A stretch of DNA of 64,000 nucleotides from Bacteroidota bacterium (GCA_030682255.1 JAUXOK010000023.1:148589-212588), one strand, 5' to 3'. Shown: positions 1-8,162, counted from the first letter of the stretch. Notes: generated by a model not told the origin, from the sequence alone. Program-made: numbers and translations.

Positions 1-1
1 A

Positions 2-247
2 GTATACACCGATGCTACCAACACTGTTGAACCAAATAGTACAGGTACAATTGGCATAATTGATGGGTATCAAATATATGATTTAAGCATGACTTACGGA
101 TTTTTAAAGAATTATAACATACGTTTTAGCGTCAATAATTTATTAGACACCAAGTTTGCAACCCGAAGAGCAGGTGGTTATCCAGGTCCGGGTATTTTGC
201 CAGGAGAGGGTCGAATTGTTAACCTTGGGTTTGGAATTAAATTGTAA
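2..247 (+). CDS. TonB-dependent receptor, C-terminal end (partial)
   Basis: The window opens inside this gene; the frame starting at base 2 gives 81 residues to a TAA stop at 245-247. The piece contains the end of an outer-membrane beta-barrel: a strand ending in VNNLLDTKFATRRAGGYPGP, then a short glycine-rich turn and a final strand ending in GFGIKL. The RRAGGYPGPG segment followed by a last strand with alternating hydrophobic residues is typical of FecA-like TonB-dependent receptors of Bacteroidota. It would import a substrate such as a ferric siderophore across the outer membrane using TonB energy. The substrate cannot be told from this end. Confidence 0.8.
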   Translation, partial: VYTDATNTVEPNSTGTIGIIDGYQIYDLSMTYGFLKNYNIRFSVNNLLDTKFATRRAGGYPGPGILPGEGRIVNLGFGIKL

Positions 248-286
248 TTAATCTATAAATCAAAATGGCATTAATTCTTTAGCAAT

Positions 287-535
287 TCATTTGATCAAAA
301 CATTTGTTGAATATAATTTCAGATGTGATTTTTTTATTGTAGCATAACTATAGAATGAACTTAAAAGTATATTGTTTGTTGTGTCATTGATACTTCTTTC
401 ACAACAGGTCTGCAATAATTTTTTTCCATCGAATAATGTAATTACTACTGAATCTAAATGATTTATTAAGAAGAATGTTGGATCTCTCTGAGCTGGAAGT
501 ATAAAGCCTTCATCAAGTATCCGAATTTTAATTTA
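287..535 (-). pseudogene. possible coding remnant in the 248-569 gap
   Basis: The 322-base gap after the receptor contains no gene with a start codon. On the minus strand one frame stays open for about 82 codons, from two adjacent stops near 536 down to a TGA at 287-289, without any Met. It reads as plausible protein (for example ILDEGFILPAQRDPTFFLIN, then a lysine- and serine-rich tail). This may be the 3' end of a decayed gene or simply a chance open frame in AT-rich DNA. I do not recognise it. Confidence 0.2.
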
Positions 536-569
536 TTACTGATGCATTGATGAAATTCAAACAATCAAT

Positions 570-1205
570 TTAATCCAAAAGATGTTCCGTTTGATTGTGT
601 TCTATCACATCAAAATGCGAACCATTGAACTCTAAAACATATAAACACAAATTGCTGTGTCCCCATTTCTCCATTTCCTGAAGGGGTGTGTTGGTGAGTA
701 AACATAAAAAACTCCGCATTGCCCTGCCATGCATACATATCAAAATGTTTTTTTCATCGGTTTGTTCCATGATTTTTGCTAAACCAATTTTCTGTCTTTT
801 AAACATTTCAATGGGCGTTTCGCCATCAGCAACTGCAATGTCCAGTTCTCCGTTTTGCCATTGTTTAACGATGCTTTCAAAATGCGCTACTCTTTCGGGG
901 GTTTGCTCTACGCCTTCCATTATGCCCCAATTGATTTCATTCAGTTCAGACATTGACTTGTGAGGATATTTTTCAATAAAAGATGCCACAGACTGATGGG
1001 TGCGTTTGAGCAAGGAAGTGTATACACAATCGAAGGTTATATGCTGATACATGTTATAAAATTGTTCAGCTTGTTGTTTGCCAGTTTCATTCAAATTGCT
1101 GTCTATACCACTGCCTTGTATGATGCCTTTTTTGTTAAAATCGGTTTGACCATGTCTGATTAAGTAAATGGTTTTATTTATCTTTGCGCTATCTATGGAA
1201 TCCAT
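570..1205 (-). CDS. histidine phosphatase family protein (phosphoglycerate mutase-like)
   Basis: A 211-residue protein of the histidine phosphatase superfamily. The catalytic motif LIRHGQT lies near residues 15-21 and the second conserved histidine is in ICMHGRAMRSF near residue 160; the acid/base glutamate is likely in the ELNEINWGIMEG segment. Such enzymes dephosphorylate small phosphometabolites in the cytoplasm, and the exact substrate is unknown. An upstream Met would extend the frame to 1265, but the -7 box at 1220-1227 lies inside that extension, so the start at 1205 (MDSIDSAK) is preferred. It is divergent from the thioesterase-menF pair, with only 25 bases between start codons. Confidence 0.8.
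   Translation of the reverse strand: MDSIDSAKINKTIYLIRHGQTDFNKKGIIQGSGIDSNLNETGKQQAEQFYNMYQHITFDCVYTSLLKRTHQSVASFIEKYPHKSMSELNEINWGIMEGVEQTPERVAHFESIVKQWQNGELDIAVADGETPIEMFKRQKIGLAKIMEQTDEKNILICMHGRAMRSFLCLLTNTPLQEMEKWGHSNLCLYVLEFNGSHFDVIEHNQTEHLLD
1179..1186 (+). promoter_or_regulatory. -7 box for the thioesterase-menF operon
   Basis: TATCTTTG matches the Bacteroidota -7 consensus TAnnTTTG exactly. It lies inside the first codons of the opposite-strand phosphatase and would start transcription near 1193. No good -33 TTG at the usual distance was seen. Confidence 0.5.
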
Positions 1206-1219
1206 TTTTTTTGAGCCCA

Positions 1220-1227
1220 CAAATATA
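1220..1227 (-). promoter_or_regulatory. -7 box for the histidine phosphatase gene
   Basis: On the minus strand this reads TATATTTG, an exact TAnnTTTG match. It predicts initiation near 1213, a few bases before the start codon at 1205, and so argues against the longer reading frame. It faces the plus-strand box at 1179-1186. Confidence 0.5.
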
Positions 1228-1230
1228 CGC

Positions 1231-1629
1231 ATGGAATGGTTAAATGAGTATTGCAAAAATACCATGTGCGAGTTTATGGGATTAGAGTTTATCGAATTGG
1301 GCTTGGATTACTTAAAAGCCAAAATGCCCGTGAATCAAAATACCGTTCAACCGCTTAGGATGTTGAATGGAGGAGCTAGTTTAGCAATGGCTGAATGTGT
1401 AGGAAGTATGGCTGCCAATTTGGTTTTTGATAGAAATAAATATGTGGCTTTGGGGCTAGATTTGAATGGCAATCATCTCAGACCCGTTATGGAAGGCGAG
1501 TGGGTTTATGCCATTGCAAAACCTATTCATATTGGCAACACCACCCAAGTTTGGGAAATAAAAATTGAAACAAGTGAGGGTAAATTGGCGCACATCAGCC
1601 GACTGACCATGGCAGTTAAAAACCGATAA
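1231..1629 (+). CDS. PaaI-family hotdog-fold thioesterase
   Basis: A 132-residue single-domain hotdog thioesterase. The segment MLNGGASLAMAECVGSMAAN near residues 45-65 is the characteristic PaaI/YdiI-type active-site region, with the acidic residue in AECVGS on the long central helix. The family hydrolyses acyl-CoA thioesters. Because the next gene, three bases downstream, is an isochorismate synthase, a role in menaquinone synthesis as DHNA-CoA thioesterase is a reasonable inference. Start chosen at the ATG giving MEWLNEYCKN, matching the usual N-terminus; an in-frame ATG at 1195 is also possible and would be nearly leaderless. Confidence 0.8.
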   Translation: MEWLNEYCKNTMCEFMGLEFIELGLDYLKAKMPVNQNTVQPLRMLNGGASLAMAECVGSMAANLVFDRNKYVALGLDLNGNHLRPVMEGEWVYAIAKPIHIGNTTQVWEIKIETSEGKLAHISRLTMAVKNR

Positions 1630-1632
1630 GGC

Positions 1633-2601
1633 ATGTCTTTTAATATTTCTGTAATATGGCGTATGCCAAATGAAACGCAAGTTTTTGGTTTGGAAGAAGG
1701 AGAGGGCACTGACGCTTTTATCTATGCACCTTTTTTATCAGAGTTACATACCTATTTACTGAAAGGGAAAGTACAAGCTTTACAAGAACATTCCATTCAT
1801 GCTTTTTTTTCGGATTGGAAATTAGCAAACTCTCAAAATGAGGTTTCAAGTGATGATGATGTTTATTTAAAGAATGTTGAAAAAGCAAAATCGGCTATAA
1901 TAAACCATGAATTTAAAAAAGTTGTTATAGCTAGAAAGCGTTTTTTGAGTGGAACCTTTGACTATGAAAAAGTGTTTCACGCATTATTAAAAAACTATCC
2001 TGAAGCTTTTGTTTATGCCATATATATCCAAGGGGACAATTGTATGATGGGAGCATCTCCCGAACAGTTTTTACAGAAAAAAGATGCTTTTTTATATACA
2101 GAAGCTTTAGGTGGCACCTTGGTAGATGGTCAGTTTTCTGAAAAGGAAATCAAAGAACATCAACACATCAGAAGTTTTATATCCGATCAACTCACTAATT
2201 TAAATTTTGACTTCACCATCGAGCCCTATGCAATTAAAAAAGCTGGATCCCTTTCTCATTTACAAAGTAAAATTAAGGCAAAAGCCAAAGATGGCAAGTC
2301 GCATCATCAATTGATCAAAGCATTGCATCCAACACCGGCTATTTGTGGTTTGCCCAAAGAAGAATCGATGGATTTTATTCTAAAAAACGAAGATTTTGAA
2401 CGGGAATATTATGGTGGTTATTTAGGGCCTGTTTTTTCAAATAGCAATTTCAGTTGGTTTGTAAACCTAAGAAGCGGTAAATTATTTAAGAATGGTGTTT
2501 TGCTTTATGCTGGAGCAGGCATCAACGAAATGTCGATTGCCAAAGATGAATTGTTAGAAACCAATCGAAAAATGGGTGTTTTAGAAAGTTGTTTGAGTTA
2601 A
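1633..2601 (+). CDS. menF: isochorismate synthase (chorismate-binding family)
   Basis: A 322-residue chorismate-utilising enzyme (MenF/EntC type), shorter than enterobacterial MenF because the N-terminal part is reduced, as is common in this phylum. Recognisable motifs in order: KVVIARKR near residue 97, MMGASPEQFL near 138, EALGGTLVDG near 155, HPTPAICGLP near 235, FEREYYGGYLG near 258, and the C-terminal LLYAGAGIN with the distal ELLETNRKM helix. It converts chorismate to isochorismate, the first step of the classical menaquinone pathway. It lies 3 bases after the thioesterase, so the two are co-transcribed. Confidence 0.85.
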   Translation: MSFNISVIWRMPNETQVFGLEEGEGTDAFIYAPFLSELHTYLLKGKVQALQEHSIHAFFSDWKLANSQNEVSSDDDVYLKNVEKAKSAIINHEFKKVVIARKRFLSGTFDYEKVFHALLKNYPEAFVYAIYIQGDNCMMGASPEQFLQKKDAFLYTEALGGTLVDGQFSEKEIKEHQHIRSFISDQLTNLNFDFTIEPYAIKKAGSLSHLQSKIKAKAKDGKSHHQLIKALHPTPAICGLPKEESMDFILKNEDFEREYYGGYLGPVFSNSNFSWFVNLRSGKLFKNGVLLYAGAGINEMSIAKDELLETNRKMGVLESCLS

Positions 2602-2631
2602 TTTTTCTAAATTAATACTCCAAAAAACACC

Positions 2632-2728
2632 TCACCCAAACAAATACTCAAAAGCTTCTTCTATTTTACCAATTTGAATGATTTTTATTTTGGCGTTTTT
2701 GGTGTCTATACCTTTGTTGTATTTGGAG
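2632..2728 (-). pseudogene. duplicated 3' end of radA (97 bp)
   Basis: These 97 bases are identical to 3481-3577, the last 32 codons of radA including its stop. The copy sits downstream of the gene at 2750-3412, so that gene is enclosed between two direct copies of the radA end. Upstream of the copy the frame is not joined to any radA sequence, so this is a dead fragment. The identity implies a recent event. Confidence 0.9.
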
Positions 2729-2749
2729 CTTAACCATTTCCAATAAAAC

Positions 2750-3412
2750 TTAAAAATCCCAAACCGCGTAATAGTTTATTGGTTTTATTTTGGGTGATTT
2801 TGGTGGTGTTTGAAAAGATACTTTGAAATTAGTATTATTCTTTTCAACCAAGATTAAAATTTTACTAAGCCCTTTTAAATATTTTTTTTCAGTTTTCACT
2901 TTTCTGTATATTTCATATTTATTTGGTCTTGATACACATGTACAATGTATTCTCAATTCTTTTTCGTAAGCAATGGTTTGTATAAGATTTGAAGTTTCAA
3001 AAATCCTTTTCTTTTGCCAAAAAAACTCTTCATCATAAACCCTTTTTTTATCAACATTTAAAAATGGGTGATAAAAATCTGTTGTATTGATAGTTTTATT
3101 ATTCCTAAGAATTCTAAATGCAGTAGTATCTCCATTTTTAAAATAAAATTCTGTGATGTGATTAAAATTATTATAATTTATCAATTCATAAAACGCATAA
3201 TCATAACTTAAAGTGTCCATGCGTTTCATTGCGCTATCTGAAAAATTTTCAACCATTTTTTTGAAAGTAACTTTTTGTTTGTTACTTGTTTTGATGGAAT
3301 CTAATTTTGTGACAATAAAGTTTAAAGTGGCATCTGTTTTAATATTAGATTGACTGCTATATAAAACTCCAATCAATAAAATAACGACTGTATTTTGGAT
3401 GCTTTTTTTCAT
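2750..3412 (-). CDS. hypothetical secreted protein between radA-end repeats
   Basis: I do not recognise this gene. It encodes about 220 residues with an N-terminal hydrophobic segment (MKKSIQNTVVILLIGVLYSS) that looks like a signal peptide or membrane anchor, followed by a lysine-rich, aromatic-rich mature region with a Cys pair (IHCTCVS) and a C-terminus ending in YYAVWDF. A start at 3433 would add seven residues. It is on the same strand as radA and lies precisely between the intact radA 3' end and the duplicated 97-bp fragment, so it looks like an acquired single-gene insertion. Its low-GC composition is similar to the other small secreted proteins of the window. Confidence 0.6.
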   Translation of the reverse strand: MKKSIQNTVVILLIGVLYSSQSNIKTDATLNFIVTKLDSIKTSNKQKVTFKKMVENFSDSAMKRMDTLSYDYAFYELINYNNFNHITEFYFKNGDTTAFRILRNNKTINTTDFYHPFLNVDKKRVYDEEFFWQKKRIFETSNLIQTIAYEKELRIHCTCVSRPNKYEIYRKVKTEKKYLKGLSKILILVEKNNTNFKVSFQTPPKSPKIKPINYYAVWDF

Positions 3413-3480
3413 GTATCTAAGAATAATTTTCACTTTTTGTAGTTATTCAAAAGTACTCAATGTGATTATCGAAAACAAAA

Positions 3481-4842
3481 TCACCCAAACAAATACTCAA
3501 AAGCTTCTTCTATTTTACCAATTTGAATGATTTTTATTTTGGCGTTTTTGGTGTCTATACCTTTGTTGTATTTGGAGACCATCATTTCTTTAAAACCTAG
3601 TTTTTGTGCTTCGGATATGCGCTGTTCAATTCTTGAAACTGCCCTCACCTCGCCACTTAATCCTATTTCAGCAGAAAAAGCTATTTCAGAAGAAATGGTC
3701 ATGTTTTGATAAGAGGATAAAATGGCGCAAACAATTCCCAAATCTAAACCGGGGTCTTCTAATTTCATGCCACCTGCAATATTGATAAAAACATCTTTTG
3801 CCACCAATTGAAATCCACATCTTTTTTCTAATACGGCCAACAACATACTTAATCTTCTTAAATCAAACCCGTTGCTAGTGCGCTGTGGTGTACCATATAC
3901 TGCCGAACTTACCAACGCCTGTGTTTCTAATAAAATGGGTCTGATGCCCTCCACAGCACAACTGATAGTGATACCGCTAAGTAGTTCTTCCCTTTCCGAA
4001 ATCAAAATCTCTGAAGGGTTATCTATTTCTCTTAATCCATCGCCTCGCATTTCGTATATACCAATTTCGCTTGCCGATCCAAATCTGTTTTTGAGGGTGC
4101 GTAAAATCCTGTAGTTATAATGTCGGTCGCCCTCAAATTGCAAAACAGTGTCTACCATGTGTTCCAAAACCTTAGGTCCTGCAATGTTGCCGTCTTTATT
4201 AATATGCCCAATTAAAAACACTGGTACACCAGTTTCTTTAGCAAAACGCAACAATTCAGCAGTAGACTCTTTGATTTGACTGATGCTACCAGGTGGAGAA
4301 TCAATGTTTTCGCTTGATAGGGTTTGCACAGAATCTACAATTAAAACCTCTGGTTGATGTTTGCCCAAATAACTTAACAAATTACTTAAAGAGGTTTCGC
4401 ACATCACATAGCAGTTTTCATTTTTGATGCCTATACGTTCAGCCCTCATTTTTATTTGAGATTCACTTTCTTCGCCAGAAATATAAAGCACTTCTTTGTT
4501 GATTTGCAATGCCAATTGAAGCAAAAGCGTAGATTTTCCAATACCCGGTTCGCCACCGATTAATATGATAGACCCCGAAACCAAACCGCCACCTAATACT
4601 CTGTTTAATTCATTATCTGGCAATAAGATTCTCTCTTCATTGCCTTTTTCAATATCTTGCATTTTGGTAGCTTCGATACTGGCTTTTTTAGTTCGTCCCC
4701 ACAGAACTTTAGAATGGTCGTCTTTTTTAACAATTTCTTCCGAAAAAGTATTCCATTCTTCGCACGAAGGACATTTCCCCAACCACTTAGAAGCAGAGTG
4801 ACCACAATTCTTGCAAAAATACTTAATTTGTTGTTTTGTCAT
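3481..4842 (-). CDS. radA: DNA repair protein RadA/Sms
   Basis: A full-length 453-residue RadA. In order: an N-terminal C4 zinc finger (CKNCG and CPSC, residues 9-30), the RecA-like ATPase with Walker A GGEPGIGKSTLLLQ near residue 97, Walker B VLIVDSVQ near 170, the RadA-specific KNRFGSASEIG motif near 252, and a Lon-type C-terminal domain (GGMKLEDPGLDLG). RadA is a hexameric helicase that drives branch migration during recombinational repair. The final 97 bases are repeated identically at 2632-2728. Confidence 0.95.
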   Translation of the reverse strand: MTKQQIKYFCKNCGHSASKWLGKCPSCEEWNTFSEEIVKKDDHSKVLWGRTKKASIEATKMQDIEKGNEERILLPDNELNRVLGGGLVSGSIILIGGEPGIGKSTLLLQLALQINKEVLYISGEESESQIKMRAERIGIKNENCYVMCETSLSNLLSYLGKHQPEVLIVDSVQTLSSENIDSPPGSISQIKESTAELLRFAKETGVPVFLIGHINKDGNIAGPKVLEHMVDTVLQFEGDRHYNYRILRTLKNRFGSASEIGIYEMRGDGLREIDNPSEILISEREELLSGITISCAVEGIRPILLETQALVSSAVYGTPQRTSNGFDLRRLSMLLAVLEKRCGFQLVAKDVFINIAGGMKLEDPGLDLGIVCAILSSYQNMTISSEIAFSAEIGLSGEVRAVSRIEQRISEAQKLGFKEMMVSKYNKGIDTKNAKIKIIQIGKIEEAFEYLFG

Positions 4843-4931
4843 TTTAACGTCACAAATTAAAGCTTTTATAATAAAAAGGGCACTAAAAAAGTTAAATAAA
4901 ATAAAAAATCAAAGATTTAACCAAGATTTAA

Positions 4932-4961
4932 TTTTGATTGTAAATAATTTTGATATTTTTG
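4932..4961 (+). promoter_or_regulatory. promoter of the exbB operon
   Basis: TTTTG at 4932-4936 and TATTTTTG at 4954-4961 are separated by 17 bases, a good fit to the Bacteroidota -33/-7 consensus. Initiation near 4968 would leave a leader of about 24 bases. Confidence 0.6.
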
Positions 4962-4991
4962 CAGTCTCAATAATTAGATAAATTCAAAAAA

Positions 4992-5864
4992 ATGAACACA
5001 AAGTATCACAAACTCCCAAACAGTTTTAAAATTGTGGCTAAAAAATTATTCGCTTTAATCTTAGGTTTTAGCATTTTAACTAGCAACTTAACATTAATTG
5101 CACAAACAGAACCAGCACCTACAGCAACTGCTTCTGAAGCTCCAGATTCAAGCAATGTGAATGAAGAAGAAGGTGCTACATCAGAAACTCCTGCAGCAGA
5201 CGCTCCGATAGAAACAAAAGCAGAAAAACCAAGTGGACACCAGGTTATCAAAAACAAATTCATCGAAGGTGATCCAGTTTGGATGTCTCCGGTATTAATT
5301 TGTTTGTTAATTGGTTTAGCTATCATCATCGAAAGAATCATATCTTTGTTCTTGATGGGCATCAATACTCAAAAATTTGTTGAAAGAGTAGAAGATATAT
5401 TAAAAACCAAAGGTGTTGAAGCAGCAAAAGAAGAATGCAGAAACACTAAAGGTCCAATCGCTAGTATCTACTACCAAGGTTTAGACAGAGTTGATGAAGG
5501 CATTGACAAAGTAGAAGCTGCTGTTCAATCTTATGGTTCAGTACAAATGGGACAATTGGAAAAAGGCATGGTTTGGATTTCATTGTTTATAGCCTTGGCA
5601 CCGATGTTAGGATTCTTAGGAACAGTTATTGGTATGATTGCAGCATTTGATATGATTGCCGCAGCCGGTGATATCTCTCCAACGATTGTAGCAAGTGGTA
5701 TTAAAATAGCCTTGTTAACAACTGTTGCTGGTTTGATAGTTGCGATTATTCTTCAAATATTTTATAATTTAATTTTATCTAAAATTGACTCAATAGCGAA
5801 TGAAATGGAAGAAGCTTCAATTTCTTTGACTGATATGTTAATCAAAAATAAAATTACAAAGTAA
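4992..5864 (+). CDS. exbB: MotA/TolQ/ExbB proton channel protein
   Basis: A 290-residue inner-membrane proton-channel subunit. An N-terminal signal-like segment (residues 15-38) is followed by a Glu/Ala/Pro-rich periplasmic stretch of about 50 residues. Three transmembrane helices follow (near 97-120, 195-215 and 240-262); the last two carry the family pattern with PMLGFLGTVIGMIAAFD and KIALLTTVAGLIVAI. ExbB forms the pentameric stator that feeds proton-motive force to ExbD and a TonB-type transducer. It starts a four-gene operon (exbB, a four-helix membrane protein, exbD, exbD). The long acidic extension is a common variant in this phylum. Confidence 0.9.
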   Translation: MNTKYHKLPNSFKIVAKKLFALILGFSILTSNLTLIAQTEPAPTATASEAPDSSNVNEEEGATSETPAADAPIETKAEKPSGHQVIKNKFIEGDPVWMSPVLICLLIGLAIIIERIISLFLMGINTQKFVERVEDILKTKGVEAAKEECRNTKGPIASIYYQGLDRVDEGIDKVEAAVQSYGSVQMGQLEKGMVWISLFIALAPMLGFLGTVIGMIAAFDMIAAAGDISPTIVASGIKIALLTTVAGLIVAIILQIFYNLILSKIDSIANEMEEASISLTDMLIKNKITK

Positions 5865-5873
5865 TTCCCCGAT

Positions 5874-6302
5874 ATGAATAAACTATCTAAAAATATATTC
5901 TACGGCATCACCATCGGCTTGTCTGTATTGTTTGTTGGTATGATATTATTCTCTGGCAAAAATTCAGTAAGTGGACCAGTTAGTATGGGTTTAACCTTGA
6001 TGTATATCCTAATGATATTAGGTTTAATGGTTGCAGTTGCTTTAGCTATAAAAGGTTTAGTTGATAAACCAAAATCAGCAATTACTGTAAGTATTGGTGT
6101 TGGTGTTCTTTTGATTTTAATACTTATTGGCTATTTTGCAGACGACCACACCTTAAAACCAAAATGGGTAGATTATGGCGTTTCTACTAAAGGTTATTCA
6201 GGGTTAATTGGCGGTAGTTTAATTGCTACTTGGATTATTCTAGCTGGTGCAGTTGGACTCACATTATTTGCCTCTCTGAGAGATTTCATTAAAAAATTAT
6301 AA
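5874..6302 (+). CDS. four-helix membrane protein in the exb operon
   Basis: Unrecognised 142-residue integral membrane protein with about four hydrophobic helices (near residues 12-28, 38-60, 68-88 and 115-135) and a lysine-rich tail DFIKKL. It lies 9 bases after exbB and 3 bases before the first exbD, so it must be translated with them. Position suggests an accessory or assembly partner of the ExbB/ExbD motor, but no motif supports a specific role. Confidence 0.75.
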   Translation: MNKLSKNIFYGITIGLSVLFVGMILFSGKNSVSGPVSMGLTLMYILMILGLMVAVALAIKGLVDKPKSAITVSIGVGVLLILILIGYFADDHTLKPKWVDYGVSTKGYSGLIGGSLIATWIILAGAVGLTLFASLRDFIKKL

Positions 6303-6305
6303 TTC

Positions 6306-6863
6306 ATGGCTCGCAAATCAAGAAATTTACCAGAAATTAATGCAGGTTCGATGGCAGATATTGCCTTCTTGCTCCTTATTTTCTTCTTGGTAACAACCAG
6401 TATTGACAGTGACAAAGGTATTCCAATCAAGTTACCCCCAAAATTAGATCCTAATCAACCACCACCACCAACCATTAAAGCCAGAAATGTATATGAAGTT
6501 TTAATTAACTCCAATAATCAATTACTCGTTGAGAACAACTGGATGGATATGTCAAATTTAACAGAAAGTACCAAAAAATTTATTACCAATTATGGTGCTA
6601 ATCCTGATTTAAGCGAAAATCCAGACAAAGCAGTTGTTTCTTTAAAAAACGACAAAGGCACTTCTTATGGTGCTTACATCATGGTTCAAAATGAATTGAA
6701 ACGTGCATACAACGAATTGAGAGACGATTATGCTCAAGAAAAATTTGGTAAAAATTATTCAGACCTTCCAAAAGGTGGTAAACAACAACAAGAAGTAGCT
6801 AAGAAATATCCTCAAAAGATTTCGGAAGCAGAACCAGAAGATGCATTTAACACAAAAGATTAA
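6306..6863 (+). CDS. exbD: biopolymer transporter ExbD (first copy)
   Basis: A 185-residue ExbD/TolR-family protein. The N-terminal helix carries the motif MADIAFLLLIFFLVTTSI (residues 16-33) with the essential aspartate that accepts protons. A periplasmic domain follows, with a charged, poorly conserved C-terminal tail ending in EPEDAFNTKD. It works with the ExbB channel encoded upstream to energise outer-membrane processes. Two different exbD genes in tandem suggest a heteromeric ExbD pair, a frequent arrangement in Bacteroidota. Confidence 0.88.
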   Translation: MARKSRNLPEINAGSMADIAFLLLIFFLVTTSIDSDKGIPIKLPPKLDPNQPPPPTIKARNVYEVLINSNNQLLVENNWMDMSNLTESTKKFITNYGANPDLSENPDKAVVSLKNDKGTSYGAYIMVQNELKRAYNELRDDYAQEKFGKNYSDLPKGGKQQQEVAKKYPQKISEAEPEDAFNTKD

Positions 6864-6873
6864 GAATTAAGAC

Positions 6874-7347
6874 ATGGCAAATTTTAAAAAAAAGGATGGT
6901 AGCGGATCTCAAAGTATCAACACGGCTTCGTTGCCAGATATCGTTTTTATGTTATTGTTTTTCTTCATGGTTGTAACTAAAATGAAGGACCAAGAGGTAA
7001 AAGTAAAAATATCTGTTCCGGTAGCAACTGAAGTGGCGACTCTAGAAAACAAACAAGTTGTAACATACTTATACATCGGAAAACCAAAACAACCAGAAAT
7101 ATACGGCACAGGAACACGTCTTCAGTTGAATGATGCATTCAAAGACCCACAATCTATTCCTGTTTGGGTAGAAGAAGAGAAAAAACGTTTACCAACTAAC
7201 CTTTCGCCTTTATTTACTGTTTCTATCAAAGCTGACAGAGATATTAAAATGGGTATAGTATCTGATGTAAAACAAGGTTTAAGAGAAGCCAATGCCTTAA
7301 AAATTGTGTATTCAACTAATAAAGGGCTTGTTAAGTCTCGCGATTAA
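6874..7347 (+). CDS. exbD: biopolymer transporter ExbD (second copy)
   Basis: A 157-residue ExbD-family protein with the signature PDIVFMLLFFFMVVTKM near residues 21-37, including the conserved aspartate, followed by a periplasmic domain with the ADRDIKMGIVSDVKQGL segment near residues 122-138 that is typical of ExbD/TolR. It starts 10 bases after the first exbD and ends the operon, immediately before a strong terminator. The two ExbDs differ in length and periplasmic sequence, so they are not a recent duplication. Confidence 0.88.
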   Translation: MANFKKKDGSGSQSINTASLPDIVFMLLFFFMVVTKMKDQEVKVKISVPVATEVATLENKQVVTYLYIGKPKQPEIYGTGTRLQLNDAFKDPQSIPVWVEEEKKRLPTNLSPLFTVSIKADRDIKMGIVSDVKQGLREANALKIVYSTNKGLVKSRD

Positions 7348-7365
7348 ACGCTCAACATATTAAAA

Positions 7366-7398
7366 TTAAAAAAAGACCTTTTTAAGGTCTTTTTTTTT
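7366..7398 (+). terminator. Rho-independent terminator of the exb operon
   Basis: Stem AAAAAGACCTT / AAGGTCTTTTT with a tiny loop, followed by a run of Ts, 20 bases after the second exbD stop. Confidence 0.9.
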
Positions 7399-7440
7399 GT
7401 TTTTTATCGAAACGTTGTATCTGACAATTAAATAATTACT

Positions 7441-7448
7441 TATGTTTG
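7441..7448 (+). promoter_or_regulatory. -7 box of the PspC gene
   Basis: TATGTTTG matches TAnnTTTG. It ends 1 base before an ATG at 7450 and 7 bases before the in-frame ATG at 7456, so the second ATG is the likely start and the mRNA would be essentially leaderless. Confidence 0.45.
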
Positions 7449-7455
7449 TATGGTT

Positions 7456-7902
7456 ATGAATCAAAAAAAGTTTGAAAGACTCCGAACTAATAGAGTTATT
7501 GGTGGCGTTTGTAGCGGATTGGGTCAATATTTTAATTTAGACCCCATCATATTTAGATTTACTTTTATTGCCTTGCTTTTGGCAGGTGGTAGTAGTATTT
7601 TTATCTATTTGTTGTTATTGATTATTATTCCAAATGAACCTTATGTGATTCTAAGTAAAAACGAAGCAGAAACAGCAAAACCCATGCAAGATTCAACCAT
7701 TAATGTTACACATTTGCCAGAACAAACACAAGACAGTACTAATTTGCTATTTGGATTAATTCTAATTGCAGGTGGGGTAATGCTCTTGTTGCATAATTTG
7801 GTGCCTTATTTTAGAATGGAGAAGCTTTGGCCAGCCATTTTGATGATAGTGGGCATTGGATTGATATTTCAAAAGAAAACACCTAAAAACCAATCCTTAT
7901 AA
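7456..7902 (+). CDS. PspC domain membrane protein with LiaF-like C-terminal helices
   Basis: A 148-residue protein. Residues 1-60 are a PspC domain (RLRTNRVIGGVCSGLGQYF, then a hydrophobic helix ending in IIIPNEP). Residues 95-140 hold two further helices of the type found in LiaF-like (DUF5668) proteins: LLFGLILIAGGVMLLLHN and LWPAILMIVGIGLIF. PspC proteins sense or buffer envelope stress at the inner membrane. The next gene, 2 bases later, encodes only the LiaF-like helices, so the pair looks functionally linked. The start at 7456 is chosen because the -7 box leaves no room for 7450. Confidence 0.8.
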   Translation: MNQKKFERLRTNRVIGGVCSGLGQYFNLDPIIFRFTFIALLLAGGSSIFIYLLLLIIIPNEPYVILSKNEAETAKPMQDSTINVTHLPEQTQDSTNLLFGLILIAGGVMLLLHNLVPYFRMEKLWPAILMIVGIGLIFQKKTPKNQSL

Positions 7903-7904
7903 TT

Positions 7905-8162
7905 ATGAATCAGAAAAACATTACAGCAGGACTTATCTTAACGCTATTGGGCGCTATTCTTTTATTACGCAATTTTGATTTATTAAATATCAATTGGAGT
8001 GTCATCATTAAATTCTGGCCCCTTTTGCTGATTTATGCAGGTTTGTCTATTCTTTATACCCACAAAAAAGGTTGGTTAGTCCCCTTAGCCATGTTGTTAA
8101 TCACCATCACATCCGTTTTGTTGTATATTTTGTTCAAAGAACAAAGTTTCATGATGCTTTAA
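7905..8162 (+). CDS. LiaF-like transmembrane protein (DUF5668 type)
   Basis: An 85-residue membrane protein with three hydrophobic stretches: AGLILTLLGAILLLRNFDL, the WPLLLIYAGLSIL segment, and a C-terminal helix. The first two resemble the C-terminal half of the PspC protein just upstream, including the W-P motif, so the two genes share a domain. It starts 2 bases after the upstream stop and is presumably part of the same envelope-stress operon. No cytoplasmic or enzymatic domain is present. Confidence 0.7.
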   Translation: MNQKNITAGLILTLLGAILLLRNFDLLNINWSVIIKFWPLLLIYAGLSILYTHKKGWLVPLAMLLITITSVLLYILFKEQSFMML

